Shown here piece after piece: positions 19,374 to 29,901 of a stretch of DNA of 64,000 nt. The stretch covers positions 1 through 64,000 of the forward strand of contig NZ_BCXB01000003.1 in the NCBI RefSeq assembly GCF_001894885.1, given 5' to 3'. How positions within the stretch are numbered: position 1 is the stretch's first letter; the number at the start of each line of letters is the position of its first letter. This stretch comes from Rhodococcus marinonascens NBRC 14363 (GTDB taxonomy: Bacteria > Actinomycetota > Actinomycetes > Mycobacteriales > Mycobacteriaceae). Under the pieces are notes generated by a model. It was not told the DNA's origin. It did no database searches and saw only the letters and a program-made list of their open reading frames with translations. The translations under genes were made by a program, and so were the position numbers.

Positions 19374-20147
19374 ATGCGTCTTGGTCGAGTGGCAAGTCCC
19401 GATGGTGTTGCGTTCGTGAGTATCGAAGGGGAGGGTGACTCGCGGACGGCGAAAGAGATCGCCGAGCATCCCTTCGGCAATCCCACCTTCACCGGGCGCA
19501 GTTGGCCGCTCGCCGATGTGCGACTCCTCGCCCCGATTCTTGCGAGCAAGGTTGTCTGCGTGGGAAAGAACTACGCCGCCCATGCGGCCGAGATGGGTGG
19601 CGATGCGCCTGTCGATCCGGTGATCTTCATCAAGCCGAACACCTCGATCGTCGGGCCCGATGCCCCGATCGTCCTGCCGAAGTCGTCCGACGAGGTTCAC
19701 TACGAGGGTGAACTGGCAGTGGTCATCGGACGGCCCTGCAAAGACGTTCCTGCAGCGAAGGCGCTCGACGTCGTGCTCGGGTACACGGCGGCCAACGACG
19801 TGTCGGCGCGTGACCAGCAGCGCAAGGATGGGCAGTGGACGCGGGCCAAGGGGCACGACACGTTCTGTCCGCTGGGACCGTGGATCGAAACCCAGCTCGA
19901 CCCGTCCGACATTGACATCACCACAGAGGTTGACGGGGAAGTGAAACAGCGAAGCAACACCTCGCTTCTGTTGCACGACATTCCGAAGATCATCGAATGG
20001 GTGTCCGCCGTCATGACGCTGCTTCCGGGCGATGTCATTCTCACCGGTACCCCCGAAGGAGTCGGTCCAATTGTCGACGGTCAGAGCGTGAGTGTGACCC
20101 TTGGGGGCATCGGCACCCTCACCAATCCGGTGACCGCCAAGCGTTGA
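19374..20147 (+). CDS. fumarylacetoacetate hydrolase-family protein
   Basis: 257 residues from the ATG at 19374. After an ~55-residue N-terminal piece, the FAH-type catalytic fold begins at KVVCVGKNYAAHAAEMG. Metal-ligand and active-site segments are visible: KPNTSIVGPDAPI, VHYEGELAVVIGRPCKD, and the C-terminal LLPGDVILTGTPEGVGP. The family hydrolyses or decarboxylates C-C bonds in acylpyruvate-type compounds; the substrate here is unknown. It precedes gltX by 73 bases on the same strand, the same order as Rv2993c-Rv2992c. Confidence 0.9.
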   Translation: MRLGRVASPDGVAFVSIEGEGDSRTAKEIAEHPFGNPTFTGRSWPLADVRLLAPILASKVVCVGKNYAAHAAEMGGDAPVDPVIFIKPNTSIVGPDAPIVLPKSSDEVHYEGELAVVIGRPCKDVPAAKALDVVLGYTAANDVSARDQQRKDGQWTRAKGHDTFCPLGPWIETQLDPSDIDITTEVDGEVKQRSNTSLLLHDIPKIIEWVSAVMTLLPGDVILTGTPEGVGPIVDGQSVSVTLGGIGTLTNPVTAKR

Positions 20148-20220
20148 CGGCTGTCGTGCTGTCATCGGGAGCGGACTAGCCTGTAAGGAGTCCGTTTCCC
20201 AGCGTCGACCCAAGTGAGCC

Positions 20221-21696
20221 ATGACCACAAGCGAAGTTCGCGTCCGTTTCTGCCCGTCGCCCACCGGAACCCCGCACGTCGGGCTTGTTCGGACGGCCCT
20301 GTTCAACTGGGCGTTTGCCCGACACAACGGCGGGTCGTTCGTATTCCGAATCGAAGACACCGACGCTGCTCGTGACAGTGAGGAGTCGTACCAGGCGATC
20401 CTGGACGCACTCCGCTGGCTCGGTTTGAACTGGGACGAGGGGCCGGAGGTCGGTGGGCCGCACGAGCCTTACCGGCAGTCGCAGCGACGAGACCTGCACC
20501 TGGACGTCGTCGCGAAACTGCTCGCTGCGGACGAGGCGTACGAATCGTTCTCGACGCCAGAGGAGGTCGAGGAACGGCACAAGACGGCTGGCCGCGATCC
20601 CAAGCTGGGGTACGACAACTTCGACCGCAATCTGACTCCTGGGCAGCGGCAGGCGTTCCGCGACGAAGGCCGCAAGCCCGTCGTGCGGTTGCGGATGCCC
20701 GATCACGACCTCACCTGGGTCGATCTCGTACGCGGCGAGACGATCTTCAAGGCGGGCACCGTCCCCGACTTCGTCCTCACACGGGGAAACGGAATTCCGC
20801 TCTACACCTTGGTCAACCCGGTCGACGATGCATTGATGAAGATCACACACGTCCTCCGGGGTGAGGACCTCCTGTCGTCCACGCCGCGGCAACTCGCGCT
20901 CTACGAGGCTATGCAGCGAATCGGAGTGGCGGAGTTCACGCCGCAGTTCGGCCATCTGCCGTTCGTAATGGGGCAGGGCAACAAGAAATTGTCCAAGCGC
21001 GACCCTGAGTCGAACCTTTTCATCCACCGCGACCGCGGGTTCGTCCCAGAGGGATTGTTGAACTACCTGGCACTGCTCGGCTGGGGGATTTCTGACGACC
21101 ACGACGTGTTCTCGCTGGACGAGATGGTGGCGGCCTTCGATATCTCCAAGGTCAATTCCAATCCGGCCCGTTTCGACCAGAAGAAGGCCGACGCTATCAA
21201 CGCCGAGCAGATCCGGATGCTCGAGCCCGCTGATTTCGCGGCGCGCTTGCGCGCCTTCCTGACAGCGCACGGCCATCTCGGGGAGACCTTGGACGAGACC
21301 GTCTTCGCGACTGCGGCCGAACTGGTCCAGACCCGCGTCGTGGTCCTGTCAGACGCGTGGGGCCTGCTGAAGTTCCTGTTCGTCGACGAGGCCGACTTCG
21401 AGATCGATCCGGCCGCTGCGGCCAAGAACCTCGGTCCTGACGCCGCGCCCGTTCTCGACGCCGCAATTGCCTCGCTGGACGCCGTCGACGTGTGGGACGC
21501 AGCCTCGCTGGAGGGGGCTCTCAAGACCGCTCTCGTGGACGTACTGGGCCTCAAGCCGCGTAAGGCATTCGCCCCCGTCCGGGTTGGCATCACGGGCTCG
21601 CACATCAGCCCGCCGCTTTACGAATCGATGGAACTGCTCGGGCGGGACGCATCGCTGTCACGGCTGCGTTCTGCACGCGCCGCCATCACGGCCTAG
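20221..21696 (+). CDS. gltX: glutamyl-tRNA synthetase
   Basis: Charges tRNA(Glu) with glutamate. 491 residues, class I synthetase. The HIGH-type motif is in [15 protein letters not shown] and the KMSKS-type motif is [22 protein letters not shown] and [12 protein letters not shown] are further signatures. The C-terminal anticodon-binding region is all helical (about 330-485). Because gatB is present and no GlnRS gene is seen here, a non-discriminating enzyme that also makes Glu-tRNA(Gln) is likely. Two tRNA genes for Gln and Glu follow directly, a fitting neighbourhood. Confidence 0.97.
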   Translation: MTTSEVRVRFCPSPTGTPHVGLVRTALFNWAFARHNGGSFVFRIEDTDAARDSEESYQAILDALRWLGLNWDEGPEVGGPHEPYRQSQRRDLHLDVVAKLLAADEAYESFSTPEEVEERHKTAGRDPKLGYDNFDRNLTPGQRQAFRDEGRKPVVRLRMPDHDLTWVDLVRGETIFKAGTVPDFVLTRGNGIPLYTLVNPVDDALMKITHVLRGEDLLSSTPRQLALYEAMQRIGVAEFTPQFGHLPFVMGQGNKKLSKRDPESNLFIHRDRGFVPEGLLNYLALLGWGISDDHDVFSLDEMVAAFDISKVNSNPARFDQKKADAINAEQIRMLEPADFAARLRAFLTAHGHLGETLDETVFATAAELVQTRVVVLSDAWGLLKFLFVDEADFEIDPAAAAKNLGPDAAPVLDAAIASLDAVDVWDAASLEGALKTALVDVLGLKPRKAFAPVRVGITGSHISPPLYESMELLGRDASLSRLRSARAAITA

Positions 21697-21838
21697 ACGC
21701 GTGCCTCGGATCGGAGAAGGTGAAAAAACAGCCGTTGACCACACGATTTGGTGAATCCTGGCAGTAGGCTGGTAATCTCTTCTTCGGCCCGAGGCGGGCC
21801 GCGGAGCCTGAGAAGCTCGGCGGTTCGAGAACGGTCAT

Positions 21839-21910
21839 TGGGGTATGGTGTAATTGGCAACACAGCGGTTTCTGGTACCGCCATTCTAGGTTCGAGTCCT
21901 GGTACCCCAG
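21839..21910 (+). tRNA. tRNA-Gln (anticodon CTG)
   Basis: A 72-base cloverleaf. The acceptor stem TGGGGTA pairs with TACCCCA, the anticodon stem GCGGT/ACCGC carries the loop TTCTGGT, hence anticodon CTG, and the T arm has TTCGAGTCC. The discriminator base is G and CCA is not encoded. Confidence 0.95.
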
Positions 21911-21987
21911 CGGAAGTTCGGTCGATTTTGACTCCGGACTTCGGCAAGCTATGCTTGCCGAGCTTCCATAGCAAAACTAAAGTTCCT

Positions 21988-22060
21988 GGCCCCGTCGTCT
22001 AGCGGCCTAGGACGCCGCCCTCTCAAGGCGGTAGCGCGGGTTCGAATCCCGTCGGGGCTA
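21988..22060 (+). tRNA. tRNA-Glu (anticodon CTC)
   Basis: A 73-base cloverleaf. The anticodon stem CCGCC/GGCGG has the loop CTCTCAA, hence anticodon CTC. The T arm has GGTTCGAATCCC and the acceptor ends in CGGGGCT plus discriminator A. CCA is not encoded. It lies 77 bases after tRNA-Gln. Confidence 0.95.
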
Positions 22061-22064
22061 CAAC

Positions 22065-22102
22065 AAAGAAACACCCTCCAGCAAGTTGGAGGGTGTTTCT
22101 TT
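22065..22102 (+). terminator. strong terminator after the tRNA genes
   Basis: A perfect 16-bp stem (22065-22080 with 22087-22102) with a 6-base loop; the right arm ends in a T-rich run TTTCTTTC. It begins four bases after tRNA-Glu. Confidence 0.92.
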
Positions 22103-22237
22103 CATTGCCAGTTCCTTTGATTATCGGGACATTGATTAGTGGGATATCGTGTCGCTCATTCGCTCTTGCGGGCGCTACGCCGAGGACTCCGGCAATGCTT
22201 CCAGTCTATTTCGAGCCAGGGTCACAACGAGTTCGGG

Positions 22238-22756
22238 TCAGGCCCGTCGGTCTGCCGACGCCAGGAACTCCGCCGTGGTTCCGCCCACCGGCATGGCGGG
22301 CAGGCCGAGCTTCGCGTGATCCCAACTCCTGGTGCGCTGCGGAACGATCCGTACGACCACCCGATTGTGCAGCAACTGATCGATTGCGGGACGGAGATCG
22401 TCGGAGTAGGGGCCGGTATAGCGTTCCCAGACACTGACTCCGGCGGCGAACATTGTGTCCCGGTCTTCCACGATCTCCGCGCGGCCCTCGATCGAGATGC
22501 CGCGCAGGGTGTCGTAAGTGTCACCGTCCTCGATCAGGACGGTGACCCGGTCGTCGCGACGCAGGTTGACAGCCTTCTGCGATTTGGCCTTGGTTTCGAA
22601 CCAGATCTTGCCGTCGATCACGGCGTACCACATGGCGACCAGGTGGGGTCTGCCGTCAGAGCCCACCGTTGCCAGGGTGGCGATCCGACTCCTGTCCACG
22701 AATTCGGTGATCTCCGAATCTGTCATCGTGATCTGTGCCCGCTGGTTCGTCCCCAT
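22238..22756 (-). CDS. PPOX-type flavin/F420-dependent protein
   Basis: 172 residues from the ATG at 22756, which has the strong ribosome site GAGAGGGAGAA upstream. It is a split-barrel protein of the pyridoxamine-phosphate-oxidase-like superfamily: SRIATLATVGSDGRPHLVA, then IWFETKAKSQKAVNLRRDDR, then a IEGRAEIVED strand. Proteins of this type in actinobacteria often use F420 (FDOR-B group); Rv2991 holds the same position. The substrate is unknown, and F420 rather than FMN use is inferred. It follows the IclR gene on the same strand with a 34-base gap. Confidence 0.85.
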   Translation of the reverse strand: MGTNQRAQITMTDSEITEFVDRSRIATLATVGSDGRPHLVAMWYAVIDGKIWFETKAKSQKAVNLRRDDRVTVLIEDGDTYDTLRGISIEGRAEIVEDRDTMFAAGVSVWERYTGPYSDDLRPAIDQLLHNRVVVRIVPQRTRSWDHAKLGLPAMPVGGTTAEFLASADRRA

Positions 22757-22790
22757 CCGATTCTCCCTCTCGCAGTGTGCTGGTCGCGCG

Positions 22791-23492
22791 TCAGAGTCTC
22801 TTGTGTAGCGCTTCTGCCGCGGCGAGGAGATCGGCCGCCCACCGGGAACCAGGTCGTCTTCCCATTCTGTCGATGGGCCCGGATACCGAGATCGCCGCGA
22901 GGACAGCGCCGGCTGCATCGCGGACGGGTGCGGCCACGCTGGCGACACCGGGTTCGCGCTCGGCAGCGCTCTGCGCCCAACCGCGTCGGCGAACCTCGAG
23001 CAGCGCACGTTCGCCGAACGCGGCCTCGGGGAGCACCGCTCGCTGAGTCTGTGGGTCGGCCCAGGCGAGCAGAACCTTGGCGCCCGAACCGGCACTCATG
23101 GTCAGCCGTGCCCCGACGAGGACAGTATCGCGAAGTCCTGTGGGAGGTTCCATCGCGGCCACGCAGACGCGATGGATGCCTTCCCTGCGGTACAACTGCA
23201 CGCTCTCGCCGGTGATTTCGCGCAGTCGTGGCAGTACGAGCGCCGCCGCCGAGACGAGTGGATCGCTGGCTGTCGCTGCGAGTTCGGCGAGTCCGGGGCC
23301 GGGGCACCACAGGCCATCAGGGTCGCGCGTGAGAAGGCGATGGACCTCGAGCCCGACGGCCAGTCGGTGGGCAGTGGCCCGGGGGAGTCCGGTCCGCGAG
23401 CACAGTTCGGCGAGGCTGCAGGGCTTCTCGGCCACGGCCCGTAGCACGCCTACCGCCTTGTCAAGGACGCCGATGCCGCTATGCTGTCTCAT
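22791..23492 (-). CDS. ltbR: IclR-family regulator of leuCD (LtbR/NdgR type)
   Basis: 233 residues: an N-terminal winged helix (about 6-65, with SLAELCSRTGLPRATAHRLA) and a C-terminal IclR effector domain (about 80-230). It is transcribed away from leuCD across a 143-base gap. The same arrangement is established for LtbR of Corynebacterium glutamicum, which represses leuB, leuCD and trp genes, and for NdgR of Streptomyces. A candidate palindromic operator lies in the gap. The gene probably represses leuCD and itself; the effector is not known from sequence. Confidence 0.88.
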   Translation of the reverse strand: MRQHSGIGVLDKAVGVLRAVAEKPCSLAELCSRTGLPRATAHRLAVGLEVHRLLTRDPDGLWCPGPGLAELAATASDPLVSAAALVLPRLREITGESVQLYRREGIHRVCVAAMEPPTGLRDTVLVGARLTMSAGSGAKVLLAWADPQTQRAVLPEAAFGERALLEVRRRGWAQSAAEREPGVASVAAPVRDAAGAVLAAISVSGPIDRMGRRPGSRWAADLLAAAEALHKRL

Positions 23493-23507
23493 GGACCGAT
23501 ATCAGTT

Positions 23508-23522
23508 TCTCGCATCGTGAGA
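23508..23522. promoter_or_regulatory. candidate IclR-type operator between the regulator and leuC
   Basis: TCTCGCATCGTGAGA is a 15-bp near palindrome (five of seven pairs plus one G-T) only 16 bases from the regulator start. A likely leuC -10 box, TAGCAT (23526-23531), follows directly, so binding would affect both directions. Confidence 0.4.
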
Positions 23523-23635
23523 TCATAGCATCTACGTCCAACGTCTAATGCGAGTCCGAAAACAAGGTACCGACGTCGAGCGCACGGCGGCCCGAAGAGC
23601 CCACGGTGCGAGGCTGACACACAGAGGTGGAGAAA

Positions 23636-25048
23636 ATGGCGGAGAAAGCACGCACCTTGGCAGAGAAGGTGTGGGACGACCACGTCGTGGTCCGGGGAGA
23701 GGGAGACAATCCAGACCTCATCTACATCGATCTGCATCTCGTCCACGAAGTGACGAGTCCGCAGGCATTCGACGGACTTCGGCTGGCAGGGCGTGCTCTG
23801 CGCCGTCCGGATCTGACGATCGCCACCGAGGACCACAACGTTCCCACCGTCGACATCGACCAACCGATCGCGGACCCTGTTTCCAGGACCCAGGTGGACA
23901 CGCTGCGGCGCAATTGTGAGGAATTCGGTGTGCGGTTGCACCGGATGGGAAACATAGATCAGGGCATCGTTCACGTCGTGGGTCCGCAGTTGGGGCTCAC
24001 TCAGCCCGGCATGACGGTGGTGTGCGGAGACAGTCACACCTCCACGCACGGTGCCTTCGGTGCGCTTGCGATGGGCATCGGCACGAGTGAGGTCGAGCAC
24101 GTCATGGCGACGCAGACACTTTCGTTGCGTCCGTTCAAGACTATGGCGGTCACGGTCGACGGTGAACTGCCCGAAGGCGTGACGAGCAAGGACCTCATTT
24201 TGGCGGTAATCGCCGAGATCGGTACGGGCGGCGGTCAGGGTTACGTTCTGGAGTACCGCGGCGAGGCGATCCGGAAGATGTCGATGGAAGGGCGGATGAC
24301 TATCTGCAACATGTCCATCGAGGCGGGTGCCCGAGCCGGAATGATCGCTCCCGACGAGATCACCTACCAATTCATCAAGGGGCGTCCCCATGCGCCGAAG
24401 GACACGGACTGGGATGCCGCAGTGGCGGCGTGGGAGCGGTTGCAGACCGATGAATGTGCGGTATTCGACAACGAAGTCCACATCGATGCGAGTGCGCTGA
24501 CGCCATTCGTTACGTGGGGCACGAACCCGGGGCAGGGACTGCCGCTCGGTGGATCGGTACCGAATCCAGTGGATATCGTCGACGAGAGCGAACGGCACAG
24601 CGCGGAGAAGGCGTTGGCCTACATGGGCCTCGAAGCCGGAACTCCGTTGCGTGAGGTGGCTATCGACACGGTCTTCGTGGGTTCGTGCACCAACGGCCGG
24701 ATAGAGGATCTGAGAGCGGTAGCCGACGTGTTGCGCGACCGCCACGTCGCCGACGGGGTACGGATGCTGATTGTCCCGGGCTCGATGCGTGTTCGCGCAG
24801 AGGCCGAAAGGGAGGGCCTGGGAGAGATCTTCACCACTGCCGGTGCCGAATGGCGGCAGGCGGGGTGCTCGATGTGTCTCGGCATGAACCCGGACCAGCT
24901 CGCGCCCGGTGAACGCTCGGCCTCCACGTCCAACCGCAATTTTGAAGGCCGTCAAGGCAAGGGTGGCAGGACTCACCTGGTTTCGCCGCTCGTTGCCGCC
25001 GCGACCGCAGTCCGGGGAACACTGTCCGCACCGACAGATCTGGCCTAG
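23636..25048 (+). CDS. leuC: 3-isopropylmalate dehydratase large subunit
   Basis: With LeuD, isomerises 2- to 3-isopropylmalate in leucine synthesis; carries a [4Fe-4S] cluster. 470 residues from the ATG at 23636, preceded by AGGTGGAG. Cluster cysteines are in [12 protein letters not shown] and CSMCLGMN; substrate motifs [14 protein letters not shown] and [12 protein letters not shown] are present. leuD follows after 27 bases on the same strand, and the pair is closed before hupB. Confidence 0.97.
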   Translation: MAEKARTLAEKVWDDHVVVRGEGDNPDLIYIDLHLVHEVTSPQAFDGLRLAGRALRRPDLTIATEDHNVPTVDIDQPIADPVSRTQVDTLRRNCEEFGVRLHRMGNIDQGIVHVVGPQLGLTQPGMTVVCGDSHTSTHGAFGALAMGIGTSEVEHVMATQTLSLRPFKTMAVTVDGELPEGVTSKDLILAVIAEIGTGGGQGYVLEYRGEAIRKMSMEGRMTICNMSIEAGARAGMIAPDEITYQFIKGRPHAPKDTDWDAAVAAWERLQTDECAVFDNEVHIDASALTPFVTWGTNPGQGLPLGGSVPNPVDIVDESERHSAEKALAYMGLEAGTPLREVAIDTVFVGSCTNGRIEDLRAVADVLRDRHVADGVRMLIVPGSMRVRAEAEREGLGEIFTTAGAEWRQAGCSMCLGMNPDQLAPGERSASTSNRNFEGRQGKGGRTHLVSPLVAAATAVRGTLSAPTDLA

Positions 25049-25075
25049 GAATCAAGGAATTTGGGAGAATTTTCG

Positions 25076-25684
25076 ATGGAATCCTTTAGCACGCACAAAG
25101 GTATCGGCGTTCCGCTGCGGCGGTCCAACGTGGACACGGACCAGATCATTCCGGCGGTGTATCTGAAACGAGTGACCCGCACCGGATTCGAGGACGGTCT
25201 GTTTGCCGCGTGGCGAGGCGATCCGAAATTCGTTCTCAACGCTGCCCCGTACGGCAACGGCAGCGTTCTGGTCGCCGGGCCCGACTTCGGCACCGGTAGT
25301 TCCCGGGAGCACGCGGTATGGGCGCTATCGGACTTCGGTTTTCGGGTCGTGATCGCGTCCCGGTTCGCGGACATCTTTCGGGGCAACGCAGGCAAGGCCG
25401 GTCTGCTGGCCGCTCAGGTTGATCAGCCTGAAGTCGAACTGCTCTGGAAACTGCTCGACGAGCAACCGGGTCTCGAACTGGTTGTCGACCTCCAGAACAA
25501 GACGGTGACGGCTGGAACCACCGTGGTGCCCTTCAACATTGATGACTACACAAGGTGGCGCCTACTCAAGGGTCTCGACGACATTGGATTGACATTGCGC
25601 CAGGTAGAAGCCATTTCCGAGTTCGAAAAGTCAAGGCAGTCTTGGAAACCTGTGACTCTTCCGGAGCCCGTTTCGACCGAGTAA
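25076..25684 (+). CDS. leuD: 3-isopropylmalate dehydratase small subunit
   Basis: Swivel subunit that completes the LeuCD active site. 202 residues from the ATG at 25076; GGGAG lies eight bases upstream, so this is chosen over the TTG at 25061. Family motifs are [20 protein letters not shown] and [17 protein letters not shown]. The 156 bases to hupB contain no gene. Confidence 0.96.
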   Translation: MESFSTHKGIGVPLRRSNVDTDQIIPAVYLKRVTRTGFEDGLFAAWRGDPKFVLNAAPYGNGSVLVAGPDFGTGSSREHAVWALSDFGFRVVIASRFADIFRGNAGKAGLLAAQVDQPEVELLWKLLDEQPGLELVVDLQNKTVTAGTTVVPFNIDDYTRWRLLKGLDDIGLTLRQVEAISEFEKSRQSWKPVTLPEPVSTE

Positions 25685-25840
25685 CGGAGGAGTCCGAGCC
25701 CACTCCGCCAGATAACGAGTTCCTGAGAATAGTGCCGCGTTGTTTGAGAATTGGCGTGGCACATAGACTCTTGCGGTATTCAGGTTTACCGTAGTTCTTA
25801 GTCGGTCCGATGGCGGACCATAATCCGCGGAGGAAATTCA

Positions 25841-26560
25841 ATGAATAAGGCAGAGCTCATCGATGTTCTGACCGAGAAACTGGGTTCGGACAGGCGCACG
25901 GCAACAGAAGCTGTCGAGCATGTCGTGGACACGATCGTCCGGGCGGTGTACCGCGGCGACAGCGTGACCATTACCGGTTTCGGTGTCTTCGAGCAGCGTC
26001 GTCGCGCGGCACGTGTCGCACGTAATCCCCGTACCGGCGAGACAGTGAAGGTCAAGCCGACGTCGGTGCCTGCGTTCCGCCCAGGTGCGCAATTCAAGGC
26101 GGTTATCGCTGGTGGCCAGAAGCTTCCGGCCAGCGGTCCCGCAGTCAAGCGGGGTGCTTCGGCCCCGGCCACCAAGGCTGCGGCAAAGAAGGCTGCGGCC
26201 AAGAAGACCGTGGCCAAGAAGGCTGCGGCCAAGAAGGCTCCGGCGAAGACCGTGGCCGCCAAGAAGACCGTGGCCAAGAAGACCGTGGCCAAGAAGACCG
26301 TGGCCAAGAAGGCTCCGGCGAAGACCGTGGCCGCCAAGAAGACCGTGGCCAAGAAGGCTCCGGCGAAGACCGTGGCCGCCAAGAAGACCGTGGCCAAGAA
26401 GGCTCCGGCGAAGACCGTGGCCGCCAAGAAGACCGTGGCCAAGAAGGCTCCGGCGAAGACCGTGGCCGCAAAGAAGACCGTGGCCAAGAAGGCTCCGGCG
26501 AAGACCGTGGCCGCAAAGAAGACCGTGGCCAAGAAGGCTCCGGCGAAGCGCGGCAAGTAA
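25841..26560 (+). CDS. hupB: histone-like DNA-binding protein HU with lysine-rich tail
   Basis: 239 residues. The first ~90 form an HU domain ([16 protein letters not shown] start; DNA-arm region [19 protein letters not shown]), which bends and compacts DNA. The remainder is a basic tail of Ala-Lys-rich repeats ([13 protein letters not shown]), like the tails of mycobacterial HupB and of histone H1; these are known to add DNA binding and to be acetylated or methylated. The tail is encoded by a tandem repeat and its length may vary between strains. GGAGG lies upstream. The gene is monocistronic, closed by a very strong hairpin. Confidence 0.96.
   Translation: MNKAELIDVLTEKLGSDRRTATEAVEHVVDTIVRAVYRGDSVTITGFGVFEQRRRAARVARNPRTGETVKVKPTSVPAFRPGAQFKAVIAGGQKLPASGPAVKRGASAPATKAAAKKAAAKKTVAKKAAAKKAPAKTVAAKKTVAKKTVAKKTVAKKAPAKTVAAKKTVAKKAPAKTVAAKKTVAKKAPAKTVAAKKTVAKKAPAKTVAAKKTVAKKAPAKTVAAKKTVAKKAPAKRGK
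26236..26548 (+). repeat. 45-bp tandem repeat inside hupB
   Basis: One 45-bp copy (26236-26280), two extra 15-bp sub-units (26281-26310), then five 45-bp copies (26311-26535) and a partial sixth (to 26548). Each unit encodes 15 residues of the [15 protein letters not shown] type. Copies are nearly identical at the DNA level, the last two sharing one A for C change (GCC to GCA). Confidence 0.95.
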
Positions 26561-26585
26561 TACCAGCGCAAGCGGGTCTGCTCGA

Positions 26586-26627
26586 ATACGGAGGGGTGCC
26601 GACCTAGAGGTCGGCACCCCTCCGTAT
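26586..26627. terminator. bidirectional terminator between hupB and mutT1
   Basis: A perfect 20-bp inverted repeat (26586-26605 with 26608-26627) separated by two bases, between the convergent hupB (stop 26560) and mutT1 (stop 26659) genes. Confidence 0.88.
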
Positions 26628-26658
26628 GTCGATCCGGGCGAATTCGGTCCGAGTCCTC

Positions 26659-27594
26659 TCAGCCCTTGCGAGTGGGAGGTAGCGGACTGTCGATGTGATC
26701 GGCTTGCACGAGTTTGCCTCCCGACAGAGACAGTACCCACATGCTCGCTTTTCTGTTTCGCGCCGCCGGCAGTGGTATTCCGTCGCTATCGGCCCACAAC
26801 TGGAGCAAGTCGGGAATGACGCCGCCCTGACTGCAGACCACCTGGACTCCACCGAGAGCGGCGATCTTGCGGGCTCGGGTACGGGTGCCTACGGGATCGG
26901 CTTTGTAGCTCTCTTCGGACATCAAGGGTTCTAACCGGATGTCCGTGTCCATTGCGAGCGCCAGTGGTTCGACAGTCTGCGTGCACCGTGTTCGATCGGC
27001 CGACGAAACCTCGGTAGCCCCGAACGCTTCGAGTTGCGCGACCAGTGCGTCCGCCTGTAGTCGACCGTTCGCGTCGAGTGGGCGGGTGTTGTCCTCGCCC
27101 GGGTAGCGTTTCCTGCTTCCAGCCTTTGCGTGGCGAACCAACAGCACCGTGGCGGTGTCAGGTGGTAGTGCGGTGAAGCGCCGGAGGATTCTGCGGTCCA
27201 TCGGATACGACAGTTGATCAGCCACTTGGGGCACAGGCAGCCACAACAATTCGTCCACCTCATTGTTCGAGACGAATTTCCCGGTGCAGACCTCCGCGGC
27301 CCAGTATTCGACCCGTTTCAACCGTCGATGACCTGGAATGGGGTACGTCAATGCGCCGAGGTGCCGACCGAGGCGCCCTCGAAAGCCGGTCTCCTCCTCT
27401 ACCTCGCGCAACGCGGCGACGACGGCGGTCTCGCCTGGGTCGAGTTTTCCTTTCGGGAATGACCAGTCCTCGTACTTGGGTCGGTGAATGAGCGCAATCT
27501 CGATCTCATCGGGATTGCGGGGAGACTTTCGCCATAGGAGTGCGCCCGCCGCAAAAATATTGGCTTTGACCGGCTTATCGGTTGAAGTGTTCAA
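26659..27594 (-). CDS. mutT1: MutT1-type Nudix hydrolase with histidine phosphatase domain
   Basis: 311 residues, two domains. The Nudix domain (about 1-140) has the complete box from Gly49 to Phe71 (GKLDPGETAVVAA, then LREVEEETGF). The histidine phosphatase domain (about 148-311) has the catalytic RHAKAG (His155). In mycobacteria MutT1 hydrolyses 8-oxo-dGTP and diadenosine polyphosphates, protecting DNA from oxidised nucleotides. It lies 34 bases after ppk on the same strand, in the fbiD-ppk-mutT1 group. Confidence 0.93.
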   Translation of the reverse strand: MNTSTDKPVKANIFAAGALLWRKSPRNPDEIEIALIHRPKYEDWSFPKGKLDPGETAVVAALREVEEETGFRGRLGRHLGALTYPIPGHRRLKRVEYWAAEVCTGKFVSNNEVDELLWLPVPQVADQLSYPMDRRILRRFTALPPDTATVLLVRHAKAGSRKRYPGEDNTRPLDANGRLQADALVAQLEAFGATEVSSADRTRCTQTVEPLALAMDTDIRLEPLMSEESYKADPVGTRTRARKIAALGGVQVVCSQGGVIPDLLQLWADSDGIPLPAARNRKASMWVLSLSGGKLVQADHIDSPLPPTRKG

Positions 27595-27628
27595 CGAGTT
27601 CCTTCCGTCTGCCGCGTATTCGCCGCGT

Positions 27629-29836
27629 TCAGGATCCGTTGCCCATTCGAGTTCGCATCATTGCCTCCTGGTGCTCGCGAACGTCTTCGCCGTGCGCCGG
27701 CGCGGCGGCCCATCGGCCGTCGGGTTGGAGCATCCAGCACCGTGTGGTCGGATCGAGCGCCGAATCCAGGATGTCGCTCATCTGGCCGGTGAGTCGCGGG
27801 TCCTTGACCTGCGCCATGACCTCCACGCGGCGGTCGAGATTGCGGTGCATCATGTCGGCGCTGCCGATCCAGTATTCGTCGGCACCGCGGAAGTGGAACA
27901 CACGCGAATGTTCGAGGAACCGTCCGAGAATCGATCGCACAGCGATGTTCTCGCTCAGACCGGGCACACCCGGCTTCAGCGCGCAGATCCCGCGAACGAC
28001 GATCTCGATGGAGACACCGGCCTTGGATGCGCGGTACAGGGCGTCGATCACCTGTTCGTCCACCAAGGCGTTGGCCTTCAAGCGGATCCCGGCATCGTGG
28101 CCCCGCAGGTGATGTGCCATCTCTGCGTCGATGCGCTCGATTATTCCCCTGCGAACCCCGTGCGGGGCCACGAGAAGGTTGCGGTAGTGCGTTTTCCGCG
28201 AGTAGCCGGTGAGGGAATTGAACAGATCCGTGAGGTCGGCGCCGATCTCGGGGGCAGCGGTCAGCAAGCCGATGTCTTCGTACAGCCGGGCCGTTTTCGG
28301 ATTGTAGTTGCCGGTGCCGATATGGCAGTAGCGCCTGATCGTGGATCCTTCGCGGCGGACGACGAGGCAGGTCTTGCAGTGTGTCTTGAGACCGACGAGT
28401 CCGTAAACAACGTGGACGCCTGCATGTTCGAGTTTGCGGGCCCATTTGATGTTGGCCTGCTCGTCGAACCGGGCTTTGATCTCGACCAGGGCGACGACCT
28501 GCTTGCCTGCCTCGGCAGCGGCAATCAGTGCGTTGACTATGGGCGAGTCGCCCGAAGTGCGGTAGAGGGTTTGCTTGATCGCGAGAACCTGGGGATCGGC
28601 AGCGGCTTGTTCGATGAAACGCTGAACGCTGGTCGAGAACGAATCGTAGGGATGGTGGACGAGGATGTCGCCGTCGCGGAGAGTGGAGAAGACACTCTTG
28701 GGTGTTTCCCTCTCGCCGAACGCGGGGTGCGTTGCAGGAACGAATGGTGCGTCTTTGAGTGAGGGTCGGTCGACGGTGTACACCTGCCAGAGGCAGGACA
28801 GATCCAGAAGTCCCGGCACCTGGATGACGTCACTGGGATCGACGTCCATTTCGCGCAGGAGAAGTTCGAGCATGTGATCGGTCATGTCGTCCGCGACCTC
28901 GAGACGAACCGGGGAACCGAAGCGGCGGCGCGCGAGTTCCCGTTCCAACGCCTGCAGGAGATCCTCGTCGCGGTCTTCCTCGACCTCGAAATCGGCGTTG
29001 CGCGTGATCCGGAACGCGTGGTGCTCGACGATCTCCATGCCGGGGAACAACACGTCGAGGTGAGCGGAGATCAGGTCTTCCATCGGCAGAAACGCGTCGA
29101 TCGAGAGCGGAGTCTCGTCGCGGCGGACGCGGACGAACCGTCCGACGTTGTCCGGAACCTTGACCCGCGCGAAGTGTTCTCCGCCAGTAGCCGCATCTTT
29201 GACCGTGACCGCGAGATTGAGGCTGAGGCCACTGATATACGGGAACGGATGCGCGTGGTCGACAGCGAGGGGAGTGAGAACCGGAAAGACCTGTTCCTGG
29301 AAGTGAACCGACAGTCGCGCGCGGTCCTCGTCGCTGAGATCGGACCATCCGATGATGGAGATACCTTCGGCGGCAAGAGCAGGGTGCACCGCGTCGAGGA
29401 ACACACGAGCGTGCTTGTCCGAGATCTCCTGGGTGCGGGTCGCGATGAGTGCGAGTTGTTCACGAGGCGAGAGGCCGTCGGCAGACCGTACAGACAGTCC
29501 GGTCTCGTCGCGACGCTTGAGGCCCGCAACTCGGACCATGAAGAACTCGTCGAGGTTGGAGGCGAAGATCGCAAGGAACTTGGCCCGCTCGAGCAGTGGC
29601 AGCGACGGATCCTCGGCGAGCGCGAGGACACGCGAATTGAAATCCAGCCAACTGAGTTCGCGGTTGAGGTAGCGGTCGTCGGCCAGCCCGTCGGTGAGTG
29701 CCTTCGCGAAAGCACTCGTTGCGGCGGGCGGTGCCATCGGAATGGTCGTCGGACTCCGCGCTACATTGCCATCGCGCGCTCCGTTCCCGCCGTCGACGTC
29801 GGTCTGCTGATCGAGTGCTTCACCTTGGCTCACCAC
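27629..29836 (-). CDS. ppk: polyphosphate kinase
   Basis: PPK1 makes inorganic polyphosphate from ATP. About 735 residues. The phospho-histidine region [18 protein letters not shown] and the C-terminal [16 protein letters not shown] are present, and [18 protein letters not shown] marks the N domain. The start at 29836 (GTG) is chosen because GAGGGA lies seven bases upstream; the frame is open to 29890, but those residues look untranslated. The N-terminal ~45 residues are low-complexity and probably disordered. It lies between fbiD and mutT1. Confidence 0.95.
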   Translation of the reverse strand: MVSQGEALDQQTDVDGGNGARDGNVARSPTTIPMAPPAATSAFAKALTDGLADDRYLNRELSWLDFNSRVLALAEDPSLPLLERAKFLAIFASNLDEFFMVRVAGLKRRDETGLSVRSADGLSPREQLALIATRTQEISDKHARVFLDAVHPALAAEGISIIGWSDLSDEDRARLSVHFQEQVFPVLTPLAVDHAHPFPYISGLSLNLAVTVKDAATGGEHFARVKVPDNVGRFVRVRRDETPLSIDAFLPMEDLISAHLDVLFPGMEIVEHHAFRITRNADFEVEEDRDEDLLQALERELARRRFGSPVRLEVADDMTDHMLELLLREMDVDPSDVIQVPGLLDLSCLWQVYTVDRPSLKDAPFVPATHPAFGERETPKSVFSTLRDGDILVHHPYDSFSTSVQRFIEQAAADPQVLAIKQTLYRTSGDSPIVNALIAAAEAGKQVVALVEIKARFDEQANIKWARKLEHAGVHVVYGLVGLKTHCKTCLVVRREGSTIRRYCHIGTGNYNPKTARLYEDIGLLTAAPEIGADLTDLFNSLTGYSRKTHYRNLLVAPHGVRRGIIERIDAEMAHHLRGHDAGIRLKANALVDEQVIDALYRASKAGVSIEIVVRGICALKPGVPGLSENIAVRSILGRFLEHSRVFHFRGADEYWIGSADMMHRNLDRRVEVMAQVKDPRLTGQMSDILDSALDPTTRCWMLQPDGRWAAAPAHGEDVREHQEAMMRTRMGNGS

Positions 29837-29901
29837 ACGATCATCCCTCGAGAATTCCGTCGCAGACAATTGATGGGAAAAATTTCGCATTCCCGGATCG
29901 C

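Noticed and set aside
21697-21838. T-box leader before the tRNA genes or gltX
   Set aside because: No T-box consensus (TGGNACCGCG type) or specifier arrangement; the region only leads into tRNA-Gln.
25685-25840. Small gene between leuD and hupB
   Set aside because: Short frames here have no ribosome site and no protein-like composition.
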